Below are positions 47,141-58,199 of a stretch of DNA of 64,000 nt, one piece after another. The translations under genes were made by a program, and so were the position numbers. Source of the DNA: Cephalopachus bancanus (Eukaryota > Chordata > Mammalia > Primates > Tarsiidae); contig JAPVLO010000520.1 in NCBI GenBank assembly GCA_027257055.1, positions 1 to 64,000 of the forward strand, written 5' to 3'. The notes below the pieces were generated by a model. It saw only the letters and a program-made list of their open reading frames with translations. It was not told the DNA's origin and made no database searches. Position 1 is the first letter of the stretch. Every line of letters starts with the position of its first letter.

Positions 47141-47272
47141 AGAGAGTATAATAGGGGAGAAGACAAGAGAGTCCCTCAGATCTGAGTGCAGCTGTTGTCA
47201 CATTGGCTCCACTGAGCATTTGGATGTAAAACTCTATTCTTTGTAAAATTTTCTTTGCGCTTCAAATTTCAC
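47141..47272 (-). pseudogene. TRMT2B: TRMT2B coding exon 3, two frameshifts
   Basis: The acceptor 'ttttttgcag' and donor GTAAGC are kept. The reading is VKFEAQ, then a 1-nt deletion leads to TAG within 7 codons. Downstream nucleotides still match the human LESYIQMLNG and TTAxxxSExLSCLL region. A 2-nt deletion near the 3' end restores the overall frame, so 132 nt against 135. The stop between the two indels remains. Confidence 0.93.
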
Positions 47273-47489
47273 CTGCAAAAAATACAACAACAACAAAAAA
47301 TATTTTTGTAGTTTCACCTAAAAGAATGGAAAAGAAACAAGATAAAAGAAGGGTATCCCAAAGATTTCTGGCTCATCATCTCAGCAGATAAGAAACCCAG
47401 AATGATGAAAAAAGAATAAGGTACTAAGGAAAGGTCAAGAGTGAGCTTTTGTGTAAGCTTATCATTTTATGTGACATTTCAGACTGGAA

Positions 47490-48330
47490 GATCAAGGAAT
47501 GTATCAGTGCTACCCAGTAGAACTTTCCATAATGAAAATGTTCTATGGCTGTGCTATGTTCTATGTATACAGTAGCCACTAGCCACATGTGCTTGAAATG
47601 CGGTTAGTGGTGCTGAGGAACTAAATTTTTAATCTTAATTAACTTACAGAGTTAGCTCTGCTATTATGTGATATGAGTGTTCCTACACAACAGTATGCAA
47701 AATCACACACACACACAAATCACAGGGTTCACAGGAAAAATGGGATTAGGCACATAACATTCTAAAACTTTATCAGTTACACCCACAGAAAAGATAGGAA
47801 CCTAATAAAAACAGTAGCACTGTTATGCACATGTCAAATGGTTAGGAAATACAAATACTACAATAAGGATAACACTTTATCCTGACAAAGACCTGAAGTT
47901 TGCTTGTAGAAGTGGGTATTGGAAGGACTGACACTTGCAGTTATCGTGAAATGGTAAAAGCAGGGTTATGTGAGTTGAACAGGAATTTCTAACACCAGAT
48001 GCAAATAGGTGGAGATCATAACGCGCTTGGGGAAATGAGGGAGCTGGTAAATACTTGAAGTGTGTGTGTGCATTCATCTTATGTGTTCTTACATAGCTTG
48101 GTTCAGCTGAGTGCAGCCTCCTTCTTTCATATAGCATTTCTCACAGATAGGACAAAACCACTCCTAAGCAAACATGACATTCACATTATGCTTACATTTT
48201 CCCTAACATGTCAATCCGTTGGAGCAAATTTCCATTTTCAAAACAAGCGTTACAGCAGAATTGACTGCATTCAAATTTAAACTAGCATGTGGCTAGTGGC
48301 TATCATGTTAGAAAGTGCAGTTGTATATGA
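47490..48330 (+). mobile_element. hAT-like MITE interrupted by about 600 bp
   Basis: The left part is 'cccagtagaactttccataa' and 'gtagccactagccacatgtg'. The right part is 'agcatgtggctagtggctat' and 'agaaagtgcag'. The two halves are complementary MITE arms. The 47650-48275 stretch between them is a separate, unrecognised insert. Confidence 0.6.
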
Positions 48331-48596
48331 AACATCAAGAGCTCTGCTATTCACACACACAGAGCTATAAGAAAAACAAAAAAGTATGGAAGAAAGAAAC
48401 TATGCATTTGGACCTATGGGTTGAGAGTTTAGATGATATAACTGGCCTAAAGTTCCAATTCAGAGTTATTAGCATATTGAATTTAAGGAACTGCTCGGGC
48501 AACTGGGTAGAACTGTCCAGTGAAGCTTCCTATGAGTCTGGCTAGTGCCATTGCCCTGCAGGAGAGGAAAAGTGAAAACTTAAGCTGGGTACCTAC

Positions 48597-48651
48597 CTTG
48601 AGCTGTTCTCCATAGTTCAGTCTCCAGGGTGGTGTCACAACATCAGCCAGC
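48597..48651 (-). pseudogene. TRMT2B: TRMT2B coding exon 2, intact frame
   Basis: 55 nt, matching the human length. The reading LADVVTPPWRLNYGEQLK is open. The acceptor 'atccaag' and donor GTAGGT are present. Confidence 0.94.
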
Positions 48652-49326
48652 CTTGGATAAAGTATTTCAGGCAGAGCACCTACTACACATAGGTACTCTC
48701 TGCCACCATTTTCTCTGGCGTTTTACTTATCTATCATTAAGAACACCTAACTCTCATGCCCCTAGGAAGATGAAGTCTGGGAGAAGAGCCTGTTTTGGTA
48801 CTGTCTACTTAACAAAGCAGAACAGATGGACAAACCTAATACAAGAAAAATCCAGATTTATCAGGAGGTAATTAATCATATTATAAAAGGCTTCACTGTT
48901 GAATTCTTTAAATAGCTCACCTCCCTAATGCTTTAAAAATATAATTTGATTTAGAAAATACATTTGTTGCATAAAATGAGTTATATTTGTGCTTGTATGG
49001 CTACAATGGGACTATTCATCTCTAATCCATCTAATATTCTGGGTTTCTGGGTTTCAGCGTACCTGCCTTGGACCTTTTTAAAGACAAGGTCCCGGTTTAA
49101 TATCTTCTTTCTGACAAAAACACACTCAAAGACAAGAAGAACATTTTCTGCGACCCAAAAGCATTTCCACCAATATTCTTCAGATGTCCTCAAGGTTGCC
49201 CTGGGGATCCTACTTTGGGTGCTCGAATTCCGGCAATACCACCTTAGTTACCTTAGGAATACAGAATTTCAGTGGATCCACAAATTCAGATTTGTTAAGG
49301 AGAAAAGATGTCATCTCGGGCCTTAC
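48652..49326. other. TRMT2B: Intron 1 of the coding region
   Basis: No exon remains. A 137-codon plus-strand frame (48964-49377) runs antisense into coding exon 1 and has no recognisable domain. Confidence 0.4.
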
Positions 49327-49595
49327 CTTTTCTGTCAGGAACCATCTAATGATCCAAGATGGCTTGGTTTCTTCTGACATTTTTGTCCTTCTTGATACTT
49401 CTCAACTGTCACATGGATGAAATTTTTCTCACATGCTGTGCCCCCAAAAAGTTGTGACCAACCTGGTGGTTTTCTGCCATACCAGGGAAACGTTTCTGGT
49501 TTGGAGAAGCCCATCAGAGAGAGGAAGCATCTCAGGTTGTGCATTGGGACTCTTCTCTTAATGCCTGCCATTTAAAGGCACACACTGAAATTCAC
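49327..49595 (-). pseudogene. TRMT2B: TRMT2B coding exon 1, premature stop
   Basis: The acceptor 'tctttcatgcag' precedes 24 nt of 5' UTR and ATG at 49569-49571. The reading MAGIKRRVPMHNLRCF, GFSKPETFPWYGRKPPGWSQ, GQKCQKKPSHLGSLDGS is the basic, mitochondrial-targeting N-terminus of TRMT2B, one residue shorter than human. TGA (49335-49337) replaces the Trp codon of SWQER; only 78 residues can be made. The donor GTAAGG is kept. Confidence 0.96.
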
Positions 49596-49679
49596 CTGCA
49601 TGAAAGATAGACATACAGAAATTGTCAAATGGAGGCATAACTCCCAAACCCTTTTATTCATTTACAAACCCTTAAGGAA

Positions 49680-49748
49680 CCCCAGCACCTAGCCACAGTG
49701 CTGGCATAGAGTACACAGTAGAAGCAGGCCTGTTGAACAGAACTGAAT
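49680..49748 (+). repeat. L2 3' end fragment
   Basis: 'ccccagcacctagccacag' and 'ctggcatagagtacacag' match the L2 3' end. Confidence 0.6.
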
Positions 49749-49989
49749 TACTGCATGCAAGGTACAGTCCTAGGCTCCCAAAACAAAGAGATGAGGAAAG
49801 TATAGTCTTCGTCCTCCTGGAAAGAGTTCAACTCTCTAGAAATAGTTCTATGATCAATCTCTTTCCCTATTTTACCCTCCCACCCAACAGCTAATCAATC
49901 AACTAATATTTAGCAAGTGCTTATTATATGAAAAACGTCACGCCACACTAGATATTGGAGTGGTTACAATTTAATTGAGGAGATTAAAT

Positions 49990-50995
49990 ACCAACATTGG
50001 AAGACATTAGCAAATAATACAATATGCTTGGTTCCTGAAGACAAGACTCCCCAGAGCAGGCAGGCTTGGCACCAAGTCTTAAAGAATGGCGGGAAGGTGA
50101 ATTAGATGTTTGAAGGATGGTGGGTAGACCAGTCTGACTAAAATGGTAGTTCACTTTAGGGAATAGAGGTAATAAGCTGAAAAGTTAAGTCAAAGTGAAA
50201 TGTGGAGAAATTTAAATGCCAGAATAATAGATTTTATTTATGAAGGCAACAGTGAGTTGACACAGGCTACAAGTAGAGAAATAAAGTGGAAAAAAGGAGG
50301 TCAATAAAAAGCAAGTTCAAGTTTGAGACACAGTATGTTTGAAATAGTAGGGAACTATCCAAATGGAAATGTCTAACAAGTAGAAAAGCAGCACAAGTCA
50401 GGAGAAAAGTCAGGGCTAGAGATTTGGTGGAGTATCTATAAGAAGTGCAAGCTAGCCGGGCTCGGTGGCTCAGCCTGTAATCCCGCGCCTTTGGGAGGCT
50501 GAGGTGAGTGGATTGCCTGAGCCCGCGGGTTCGAGACCCGCCTGGGCAGCGAGACCTCAACTCTACAATAAATCAAAAAAAAAAAAAAATCAGCTGGGCA
50601 TGGTAGCGTATGCCTGTAATTCCGGCTACTTGGAAGGCTGAGGCGGAAGGATCGCCAGATCCCAGCAGGTCGAGGCTGCGGTGGCCGGAAGCGGCCACTG
50701 CACTCCAGTCTGGGCGACCGAGTGAGACTCCAACTCAAAAAAAAAAAAAAAAAAGAAGTGCAAGCTGTAAGATATAAAGAAAGCTTTGAGTAAAGAAAGG
50801 AGCAAAAGGCCAATGACTAAACCTGGGGGAAAGGTAATATTTGGAGAGCAAGAAGAGATGCTGGTGTCTGAGAAGGAGGGACAGGAGAGTGTAGAGCCAT
50901 GGAAGCCAAGGGAGATGCCTTTGATGAAGGCACTGACACATCCAGCAAGTCTGAGGCAAAAGAAAGAAGGGAAAGGAGGCAATGGGAAGTGACAA
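49990..50995 (-). repeat. L2 LINE, antisense, split by an Alu
   Basis: The complement of L2 includes 'aagtttgagacacagtatg', 'ccaaatggaaatgtctaac' and 'gtcagggctagagatttgg', and after the Alu 'ggagagtgtagagccatgg'. Divergent. Confidence 0.6.
50454..50753 (+). repeat. Alu, young divergent subfamily, with TSD
   Basis: 'agccgggctcggtggctcag', 'cccgcgcctttgggagg', 'cctgggcagcgagacctc'. The duplicate 'agaagtgcaagct' lies at about 50441 and 50754. Confidence 0.96.
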
Positions 50996-51034
50996 GCAGT
51001 GGGGACAAATAAAGGCTTTGAGATTTTAGGAGTG

Positions 51035-51300
51035 CAAACCCTAGAGTCAGTCAGCCAGACCTGGCCTGGGTGGTCCTCCAGTCCCACCATGTGCTAACTA
51101 GGTGGCCTTTAGCAAGTTAATCATTCCCTCTGATCTTCCTTTTTCTCACCTGTAAAAAGGAAATAATGGCACTTACTTCATATAGTGATTGTAAAAGTTA
51201 AATAAAGATAATTAATAAAAAGCACTTAGCAGAAAATTAAATGGAGATTATGTTTTTAAAGCTCTGAGCACAGAGTCCAGTACCTGGAAAAAGCTCTTCA
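51035..51300 (+). repeat. MIR SINE
   Basis: 'gtcagccagacctggcctgg', 'ctcacctgtaaaaagg', 'agtgattgtaaaagttaaat' and 'cagagtccagtacctgg'. Confidence 0.75.
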
Positions 51301-51405
51301 TTAAGCATTAACACTACAATTAAATACAGAACTGAGTGGGGGCGACAATATTGAAGTAAGAAGGGAACAGGGAAGTGGATGTAACTGTGAAATAAAAGTT
51401 AAGAG

Positions 51406-51698
51406 ATCAGGCATGGTGACTCATGCCTGTAGTCCCAGCATATTGGGAGGTCAAGGCAAGAGGACTGCTTGAGTCCAGGAGTTTGAGACCAATCTGGGCA
51501 ACACAGAGGACCTCGTCTCTACAAAAAAATTAAAAAATTAGCCAGGAGTGGTGACATGCTTCTGTAACCCCAACTACTTGTGAGGTTGAGGTAGAAGAAT
51601 TGCCTGAGCCTAGGAGGTTGAGGCTGCAGTGAGTGTGATCATGCCAATGCATTCTAGCCTGGGCGACAGAGTAAGACTATGACTTCGAAAAAAAAAAG
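51406..51698 (+). repeat. AluJ-like dimer
   Basis: 'tcaggcatggtgactcatgc' to 'gactatgacttcgaaaaaaa'. Confidence 0.9.
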
Positions 51699-52234
51699 CT
51701 AGAAGAGTTAGAACAGGGGACTCTGAGAACACAAGTGGAGGGTTTTGCTTTGGAAAGAGAAGAAATTCCTTGTCCTCCAATACATGACTGTCTTTTCGGT
51801 TTTTGCTTATTTATCTTATGTTGTCTGTCTATTGCTGTGTAAGCACCTTTTTTAAGTACTCAGGACATATCAACAGACTTGGTCTGACATCTTACTGATC
51901 TGCTGTGAAATTACCTTTTTATCCTTGACCTCTATCTACCTTGGATTTTAACCCAAGGCTAAGTCATAGCTTAATTCAGAAATATTTATGTGTGTGTATG
52001 TATTTACAAGTCCATTATATATAATAGATTTATTATCAAAAATTCCTCCATGGCTCCATTATTGTTAAATTAATATGCATGGCCAATAGGTAGCCTAAAG
52101 GATGATGACATGAGTACTGTAATATTTAACCCATACACCATTTTGTAGGATAACAAAGTACTAAAGAAAGTAACTGTCACAGCATGTAATCACTTCGAGG
52201 GAATTTCAAATTTCAAACAGAATTTGTCATCAGT

Positions 52235-52475
52235 TAGGAACATCAGCTTTGGAGCCATGTTCTAATGCCAGCTCCTCATCTCACTAGCTAGGTGGCTTTG
52301 GGAAAGGTACTTAAACACTATGAATCTCAGTGTCACCCTCTGTATAAACAGGACTGACAACACCTACCTTTCATGGTTGTGGCAAGAATTAAATGAATTC
52401 ATATATAAATGATGTGCCCATGACTGTGCTTAGCACAGCAGGTGTTAAACATGTGTCACTGTCCTTCCTTAGGCT
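52235..52475 (+). repeat. MIR SINE
   Basis: 'cagctttggagccatgttc', 'ctaggtggctttgggaaagg', 'ctctgtataaacaggactg' and 'ctgtgcttagcacagcagg'. Confidence 0.85.
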
Positions 52476-53840
52476 CTGATTCAAAGTATATCACTTGGCT
52501 TCTTCATGCCTCAATGTCTCCAGCCTGTAAAACTGGAGAGATGTAATAATGTATATAAGCGCTGTGAGGATAAGTACAATTATGTGAGAAACTTAAAACA
52601 CACACACACACAACTTTCCTGACCTTCTGCATGAATGTCTGCTGGAGTGTGCTGAGGTAATGGTCTGCCCTGGACCACCTGTGAATACCATCAAAAGTGT
52701 ACAGCCTGTGACTGACATTTTTCCAAAGTGAGAGAAATGTATGTATTTGATATGGAGAAGAGCAAAAGCCAGAAAAAGGAAATAAGTGAAGAGGCAAAGA
52801 ATAAAGAATGACTTGGTGGGGCTGAGGAGGCTAGTGACCTTGAAGCCCAGAGTACAGAGGGAGGAAGTAGTGCTGGCCAAGGAGAGGGGCCCTGTCCAAT
52901 TAGCCAGAGGGGAAGTCAGAAGGATGAAGGAAGCGGCAGGCCCATTGGGGGTTGGCAGAAGAGGGACAGGGGAGCTGACAAATCTGAAGACAGCTATCCC
53001 TACCCCATAACATTTAGACCTTTTTGTGTGTGGGTTCTCTCACTGGTAACTGCCATCATACTGTGGTTTATTTGTACTGTATTCAAGCAGGAAAGTCCTT
53101 GACCATTTAACTCTCATCCTCCAAATATTCAAGGATGGTCTAAAATAGGACCTTACTATTTCAGGATGCTAGTCAGCCATCACTCTCAGTAAAGAGTCTT
53201 TCATATTTAGTAATTTCTGTGGTGAAATCTCTTTGTCAAGTCAGCAAATCAATACCAGTCAAGGTGAGTTCTGGATTTTTCCTTAATGTCAGAAGGGACA
53301 TTTGTTCACAGAAAAGGCTATTTTCCTTTTATATTTTTTCCTGTTTTAAATAAATGTTTGGGCGTTTTGTTCTTAGCAAAAGAGAAAAAAAAGTGTGTGA
53401 CAAATGCTCAACTGCTCTATACCTGCCTCAAGGATTAATCCCGAAGAGCCCCAGAGTCCAGAGTAGCCCAGAGAGAAAAGTAGAATAACTCTCCAGAGCT
53501 TCACTGGATAAACCAGTGCTCAGGGAGGTTAAATCAAAGACACTATGTGAAAGGTCTGATGTGCAAGGCCAAGGAGCCCCTTGAAGCAAAACGATTGTCC
53601 ATTGAAAAAGGTCCTGCTTGCACTCTCTGTTCACCCTCCCTTCAGTTGGCCTGGCCCCAGACACGGGTTCCTTGCTAAACCAGACGAGCCAGATGGGTTG
53701 ACTGCTGTGTCCCGACTGTAGCTCATGTGCAGTCAGGTGCTTCCAGACTCCACCAGCCCCTCCATCTCCCTCTTCTTTAGGCAAGTTCTGCCTACCGTGT
53801 CTGTAGGAAGCGTTAACAAAGAGGAGACGCTAACTAGGAA
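52476..53840. other. Unassigned sequence upstream of coding exon 1
   Basis: A (CA)8 run lies at about 52598-52613. G-rich text at 52780-52990 may be an L2 remnant. The 118-codon minus frame 53428-53784 has no known domain. Confidence 0.3.
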
Positions 53841-53849
53841 AGGTTACCA

Positions 53850-54400
53850 CTGAACTTGGCCGGGCATCAGGGCCAGGAGAGGCCGGAAAGGTGGGGAGGG
53901 CGGAAGAGTGAGAACATAGGCAGACGCCGGACTGGACGTGACCTTGCGCAGCCACCGTCGGTCCCGTTCTCGCCCCACAGGCAAATCAGCGCAGTAGGCA
54001 ATTTTTTGTTCAGCAAGGGTTAAGTCGGGTTTGCTGGGCTATTTACCGTCCCCCACCTCGCCCTTACCTTCCCTTGTAACCAATAAACCCTCTAACAAAC
54101 CTGAGGCGGCAAACCATAAGGCCAGTGGCAGGCTCGGCTTGCGGTGGCGGGGAGGAGCCACTTCCTGGTGTGTAGAGCGTCTTCATGCCTGGGGCCGGCA
54201 CGGCGGGAGGCAGAGTTCCTTCCAGCACCCGCAGGGCGGCCAGTCTGGGTGCCCAATCCCCTTGGGGAGCACCCCATTCTACTTTGCTGGAGTTATCTCG
54301 AGACTGTTCTTAAAACCACTAGCTGCCCTATGGCCCTCTGCCTCCGTTCTCCAAGTTCTTCTCCCATCCCCCAGGTGACCCCGCCCACCGCCTGCCCATT
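53850..54400 (-). promoter_or_regulatory. TRMT2B: CpG-rich presumptive TRMT2B promoter/first exon
   Basis: CpG dinucleotides are concentrated here (for example 'agacgccggactggacgtg', 'gtcggtcccgttctcgccc', 'gggccggcacggcgggagg') while the rest of the window is CpG-poor outside Alus. On the minus strand a consensus donor GGGAAG|GTAAGG ends at 54068 and could close a 5' UTR exon. An NF-Y-type CCAAT (54080) is present. Assignment rests on position 4.3 kb upstream of coding exon 1. Confidence 0.55.
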
Positions 54401-54925
54401 CCTTAACGTCCCATTGGTGGATCGAAAAAACCATAAAGAAATTCGCACTACAGAGTTAATTGCGTTACCTGTCCCAAGGGTGCTTGCAGTTTAACTCTTC
54501 CGTCACAAAGAATGGGTCTCTAACGGTAGAATTGCAAGCATCAGATCCATAATGGGTTGGAAGATGGGGAGATGAGAGGCAAGCTGGTTTCCTGAAATGG
54601 CATCCTTTGGTAAAAGTCAGCCCCTATTCTGGGTCGTAGAGTTTTTCAGGCATTCATTCTCCTTCTATTTTATATTACATCAGAAAAGGATTTTGTTATT
54701 ATGACAAAGTAAACCTGGTTTCTTTACTGGATCCCACTCAAGGCTATTAAATTCTAAACCCTCAGAGAAAGAATTGTTTTTCTCTTCAACTACAGAAGTC
54801 AGAAGGCGGCCAGATACCACTATTTTACACACTAGCTCCTGAACTACATTCAGTGGTGGTTAGAATTTTTAGCCATTAGCCCAGCCAAATGACTAAGAAA
54901 ACGTTGAAGGATACACACGTTTGCT
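54401..54925. other. Upstream intergenic sequence
   Basis: No gene or repeat is recognised. A (AAAAG)n run is at about 54932-54962. Confidence 0.3.
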
Positions 54926-54998
54926 GTTTAAAAAAAGAAAAGAAAAGAAAAGAAAAAGAAAAATGTTGCTTTAATAGAATAAAATGTACAGCAAAGTA

Positions 54999-55262
54999 GG
55001 CCAAACTCGGTAACTCAAGCCTGTAATCCTAGCACTTTGGGAGGCTGAGGTGAGAGAATTGCTTGAGTTCAGGAGTGTGAGACCAGCCCAGGCAGTATAG
55101 TAAGACCTTGTCTCTACAAAAAACAAACAAAAAAATATCTGGGCATGGTGGCATGCCTGTAGTCCCAGCTACTCTGGAGGTTGAGCCCAGGAGGTCAAGG
55201 CTGCAGTTATTGTTTTATTGCACTCCAGCCTGGGCAACAGATTGAGACCCTAACTCAAAAAT
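54999..55262 (+). repeat. AluJ-like dimer
   Basis: 'ggccaaactcggtaactcaa' to 'gaccctaactcaaaaatg', with a shortened right arm. Confidence 0.88.
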
Positions 55263-55469
55263 GAAATAAAATTTACAGCAGAGTAAACCTACGTTTAATT
55301 ATATTTAATTTTCATACCTAATAGTAATTGGACTTAAATGCAAAGCACTTTATAGTCAGCATTTCATTTATTTATTTACTCAGAGCATGCCTGTTATGTG
55401 CAAGGCAATGCATTAGCCCTAGTGAGTACAGCAGTAAATTAAACAGGGCCCAATACCTCAAATAACAGA

Positions 55470-55700
55470 AAACATTGAGTCAGTCAGACAAGGTTCAAAG
55501 CCCAGATCTGCCACTTATAAGCTGTGTGCACTTGAGCAAGTTATTTAATTTTTCAGTGCCTCAGTTTCCTGATCTGAAAAAAAGTTCATAATAATTGTAC
55601 CTACCTCACAGGATTGTAATGAAGATTAAATGAATTAATACATGAAAAGTGCTTAGGATAGAGTAAGCACACCAAAAAAGTTAGCTATTATCATTCCAAA
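55470..55700 (+). repeat. MIR SINE
   Basis: 'gttcaaagcccagatctgcc', 'cttataagctgtgtgcac', 'cctcagtttcctgatctg' and 'ggattgtaatgaagattaaa'. Confidence 0.88.
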
Positions 55701-55711
55701 ATCATTTTTTA

Positions 55712-55832
55712 GGCTGGGTGCAGTGACTCATGCCTGTAATCCCAGCACTTTGGGAGGTCAAGGCGGAATGATCACTTGAGCCCAGGAGTTTGAGACCAGC
55801 CTAGGCAACATGGCAAGACCTCATCTCTCTTT
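55712..55832 (+). repeat. Alu left-monomer fragment
   Basis: 'ggctgggtgcagtgactcat' to 'caagacctcatctctc', followed by an ATT-rich simple repeat at 55840-55862. Confidence 0.85.
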
Positions 55833-55889
55833 TAAAAATAATTATCATTATTATTATTATTTGCATACTGTGCACATGTGCACACATGC

Positions 55890-57240
55890 ACACACACACC
55901 CTTTTTTTCTTTATTTCAATAGCTTTAGGGGGTGCAAATAGTTTTTGGTTACGTGGTTGCATTGTATGCCCGCAAAGAAGTCTGGCCTTTAAGTGTACCC
56001 ACCACCCCCACCTGTGCACAATGTACCTGATAGGTGATTTTTTTGTCCCTCCAACCCTTTTCCCCTGCCCCTTTTGAGTCTCCAATGTCCATTATTTCAT
56101 TCTCTGTGCCTTTGCAGATCCTTAGTTTAGTTCTCATTTATAAATGAGAACATGCGGTGTTTGGTTTTCTGTTCCTCAGTTCACTTAGGATGATGTTCTC
56201 CAATTCCATCCAAGTTGCTGCAAAAGACATTATTTCATTTTTTTGATGGCTGAATAATATTCCATAGTGTGTAAATACCACATTTTCATTATCCACTGAT
56301 CAGTTGATGGGCATTTAGGTTGACTCCGCATTTTTGCAATTGTGAATTGTGCTGCAATGAACATGTAAGTGCAAGTGCCTTTTTTATATAATGACCTCTG
56401 TTCCTTTGGGTAGATACCTAGTAGCGGGATTGCTGGATCAAATGGTAGATCTACTTTTAGTTCTTTGAGAAATCTTCATACCAATTTCCATAGAGGCTCT
56501 ACTAATTTACACTCCCACCAACAGTGTATAAGCGTTCCCTTTTCTCTGCATTTGTTCCGACATCTACTTTTTTATTTTATTTTATTTTTAAATAATGGCT
56601 ATTCTGTCTGTTGTAAGGTGGCATCTCATTGTGGTTTGGATTTGCATTTCCCTGATGATGAGTTATGTTGAGCATTTTTTCGTGTTTGCTGGCCATTTTT
56701 ATATCTTCTTTTGAGAGATGCCTGTTCATGTCGTTTGCCCACTTTTTAATGGGATTATTTGCTTTTTCCTTACTGATTTGTTTGAGTTCTTTGTAGATTC
56801 TGGATGTTAGTACTTTGTCAGATGTATAGTTTGCAAATATCTTCTCTAATTCGGTGGGTTGCCTATTTTCTCTGCTGATTGTTTATTTTGCTATGCAGAA
56901 GCTTTTTAGCTTAATTAAGTCCCACTTATTTATTTTTGTTCTTGTTGCATTTGCTTTTGCAGTTTTAATCATGAATTCTTTGTCTAGGCTGATGTAGAAG
57001 AGTTTTTCTGAGGTTTTCTTCTAGGACTTTTATGGTTTCAGGTTTGACATTTAAAACTTTGGTCCATCTTGAGATAATTTTTGTATATGGGGAAAGATAG
57101 GAATCAAGTTTCATTTTTCTACATGTAGCTATCCAATTTTCCCAGCATCATTTGTTAAATAGAATGTCCTTTCCCCAGTAAATGTTTTTGTCTGCTTTTT
57201 CAAAGATCAGTTGGTTCCCTTCTTGTTTTTTAAAGAGATC
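55890..57240 (-). repeat. Primate-type L1 3' end, antisense
   Basis: The antisense copy opens with 'ttttttctttatttcaatag' (poly(A) side). It reads 'ttggttacgtggttgcattg', 'gtgtttggttttctgttcc', 'gaataatattccatagtgtg', 'gatcaaatggtagatctac', 'ttgtagattctggatgttag' and 'catcatttgttaaatagaat'. About 1.3 kb of ORF2 C-terminus and 3' UTR at modest divergence. 5' truncated. Confidence 0.92.
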
Positions 57241-58199
57241 TTTTACTTCTCATTCCCAAATCCTTGATCAGGTAAATGTTTGGCTGAAATTGCTGCCATC
57301 CTAACTGCTCTAATAAACAAAATTTGAACTCAAAGCACTGCTTCAGGTTTATTAGACTCATACCAGGTTATCAAGTGAGACCAGGCCAGAGAATGCACAT
57401 TTGTTTCTATTTTCCCTTTCTCCTCTTTTAGTCCTCACTTATGTGGAAAGCCAGTTTTATTCCTTTCTCCATCTCCTCTTCCCTTTCTTTCTCTTCCCAC
57501 TCTCTTCTGCTCCTTTATCATTTCTCACCTTGGCTTTCTCTGTTGTGCCTAGCACAGAGCCAGGTGCCCAATAGGAGCTCGATAAATATTTGACGAATTG
57601 AACTGAATCCCATCTTGTCTACTTAAAGGGAAAGGACATTTCCTCCTTCACCCTACCCCCACCCACTCCAGGCAACCAACCAAACTCATTTAAAGCAGGT
57701 TTGTCACTCAAGGAGGCAGAACCCTGAGGGATAAAGAGAGGAAAGAGATTAAGGAAGCTATAATGTAATTATTTAGCCATTAACCTCTTTATATTTATTT
57801 AATCTGATAAAGCATGTTCCTTTATAAAACAGAAATCACTACATCTGTAGGAAGGGAACCCCATAATATAGAAAAGGTTAGACCCTTCAATGGGAAAATC
57901 AATAAATGGACATGCCATATGTGATAAGCAACATTGTTAAATAAAATAAGAGTTGAAATCGAGATAACATTTTGCTTAACTTTATTATCAGTGAACCAAA
58001 TCACAGCAAAGTGAAATCTCTAGAAATGTATCAAACATCCTCATTTCGGTGTAAGGAAAAGATATCTGAGAGGCTACAGCATCAGCTGTCAGAAATAACA
58101 TGAATTAAAATTATCTGACAATGAGGGCCAATTTGGTTCCATTAGACATGTTCCTCAGTGCACCTAGGATTGTGCTAGAAACTGTAAAGGCTAGATTCA
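57241..58199. other. Upstream intergenic sequence with an L2 tail
   Basis: An L2 3' end lies at about 57530-57605 ('gcctagcacagagccagg', 'gctcgataaatatttgacg'). The remainder is unassigned. Confidence 0.45.

Larger units (their letters stand above)
49596..53840. other. TRMT2B: 5' intron region of TRMT2B
   Basis: This separates the CpG-rich promoter from the first coding exon. It contains L2, MIR and Alu copies listed separately. Any non-coding 5' UTR exon here could not be recognised. Confidence 0.4.

Noticed and set aside
48964..49377. 137-codon open frame, plus strand
   Set aside because: It is antisense to coding exon 1 of TRMT2B and its intron, has no recognisable domain, and its composition looks like chance.
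50626..51090. 154-codon open frame, minus strand
   Set aside because: It consists of antisense Alu ([20 protein letters not shown] words) joined to L2 sequence.
54031..54494. Open frames of 115 and 116 codons in the CpG-rich block
   Set aside because: GC-rich sequence produces long frames by chance. They overlap each other in different frames and lack known domains.
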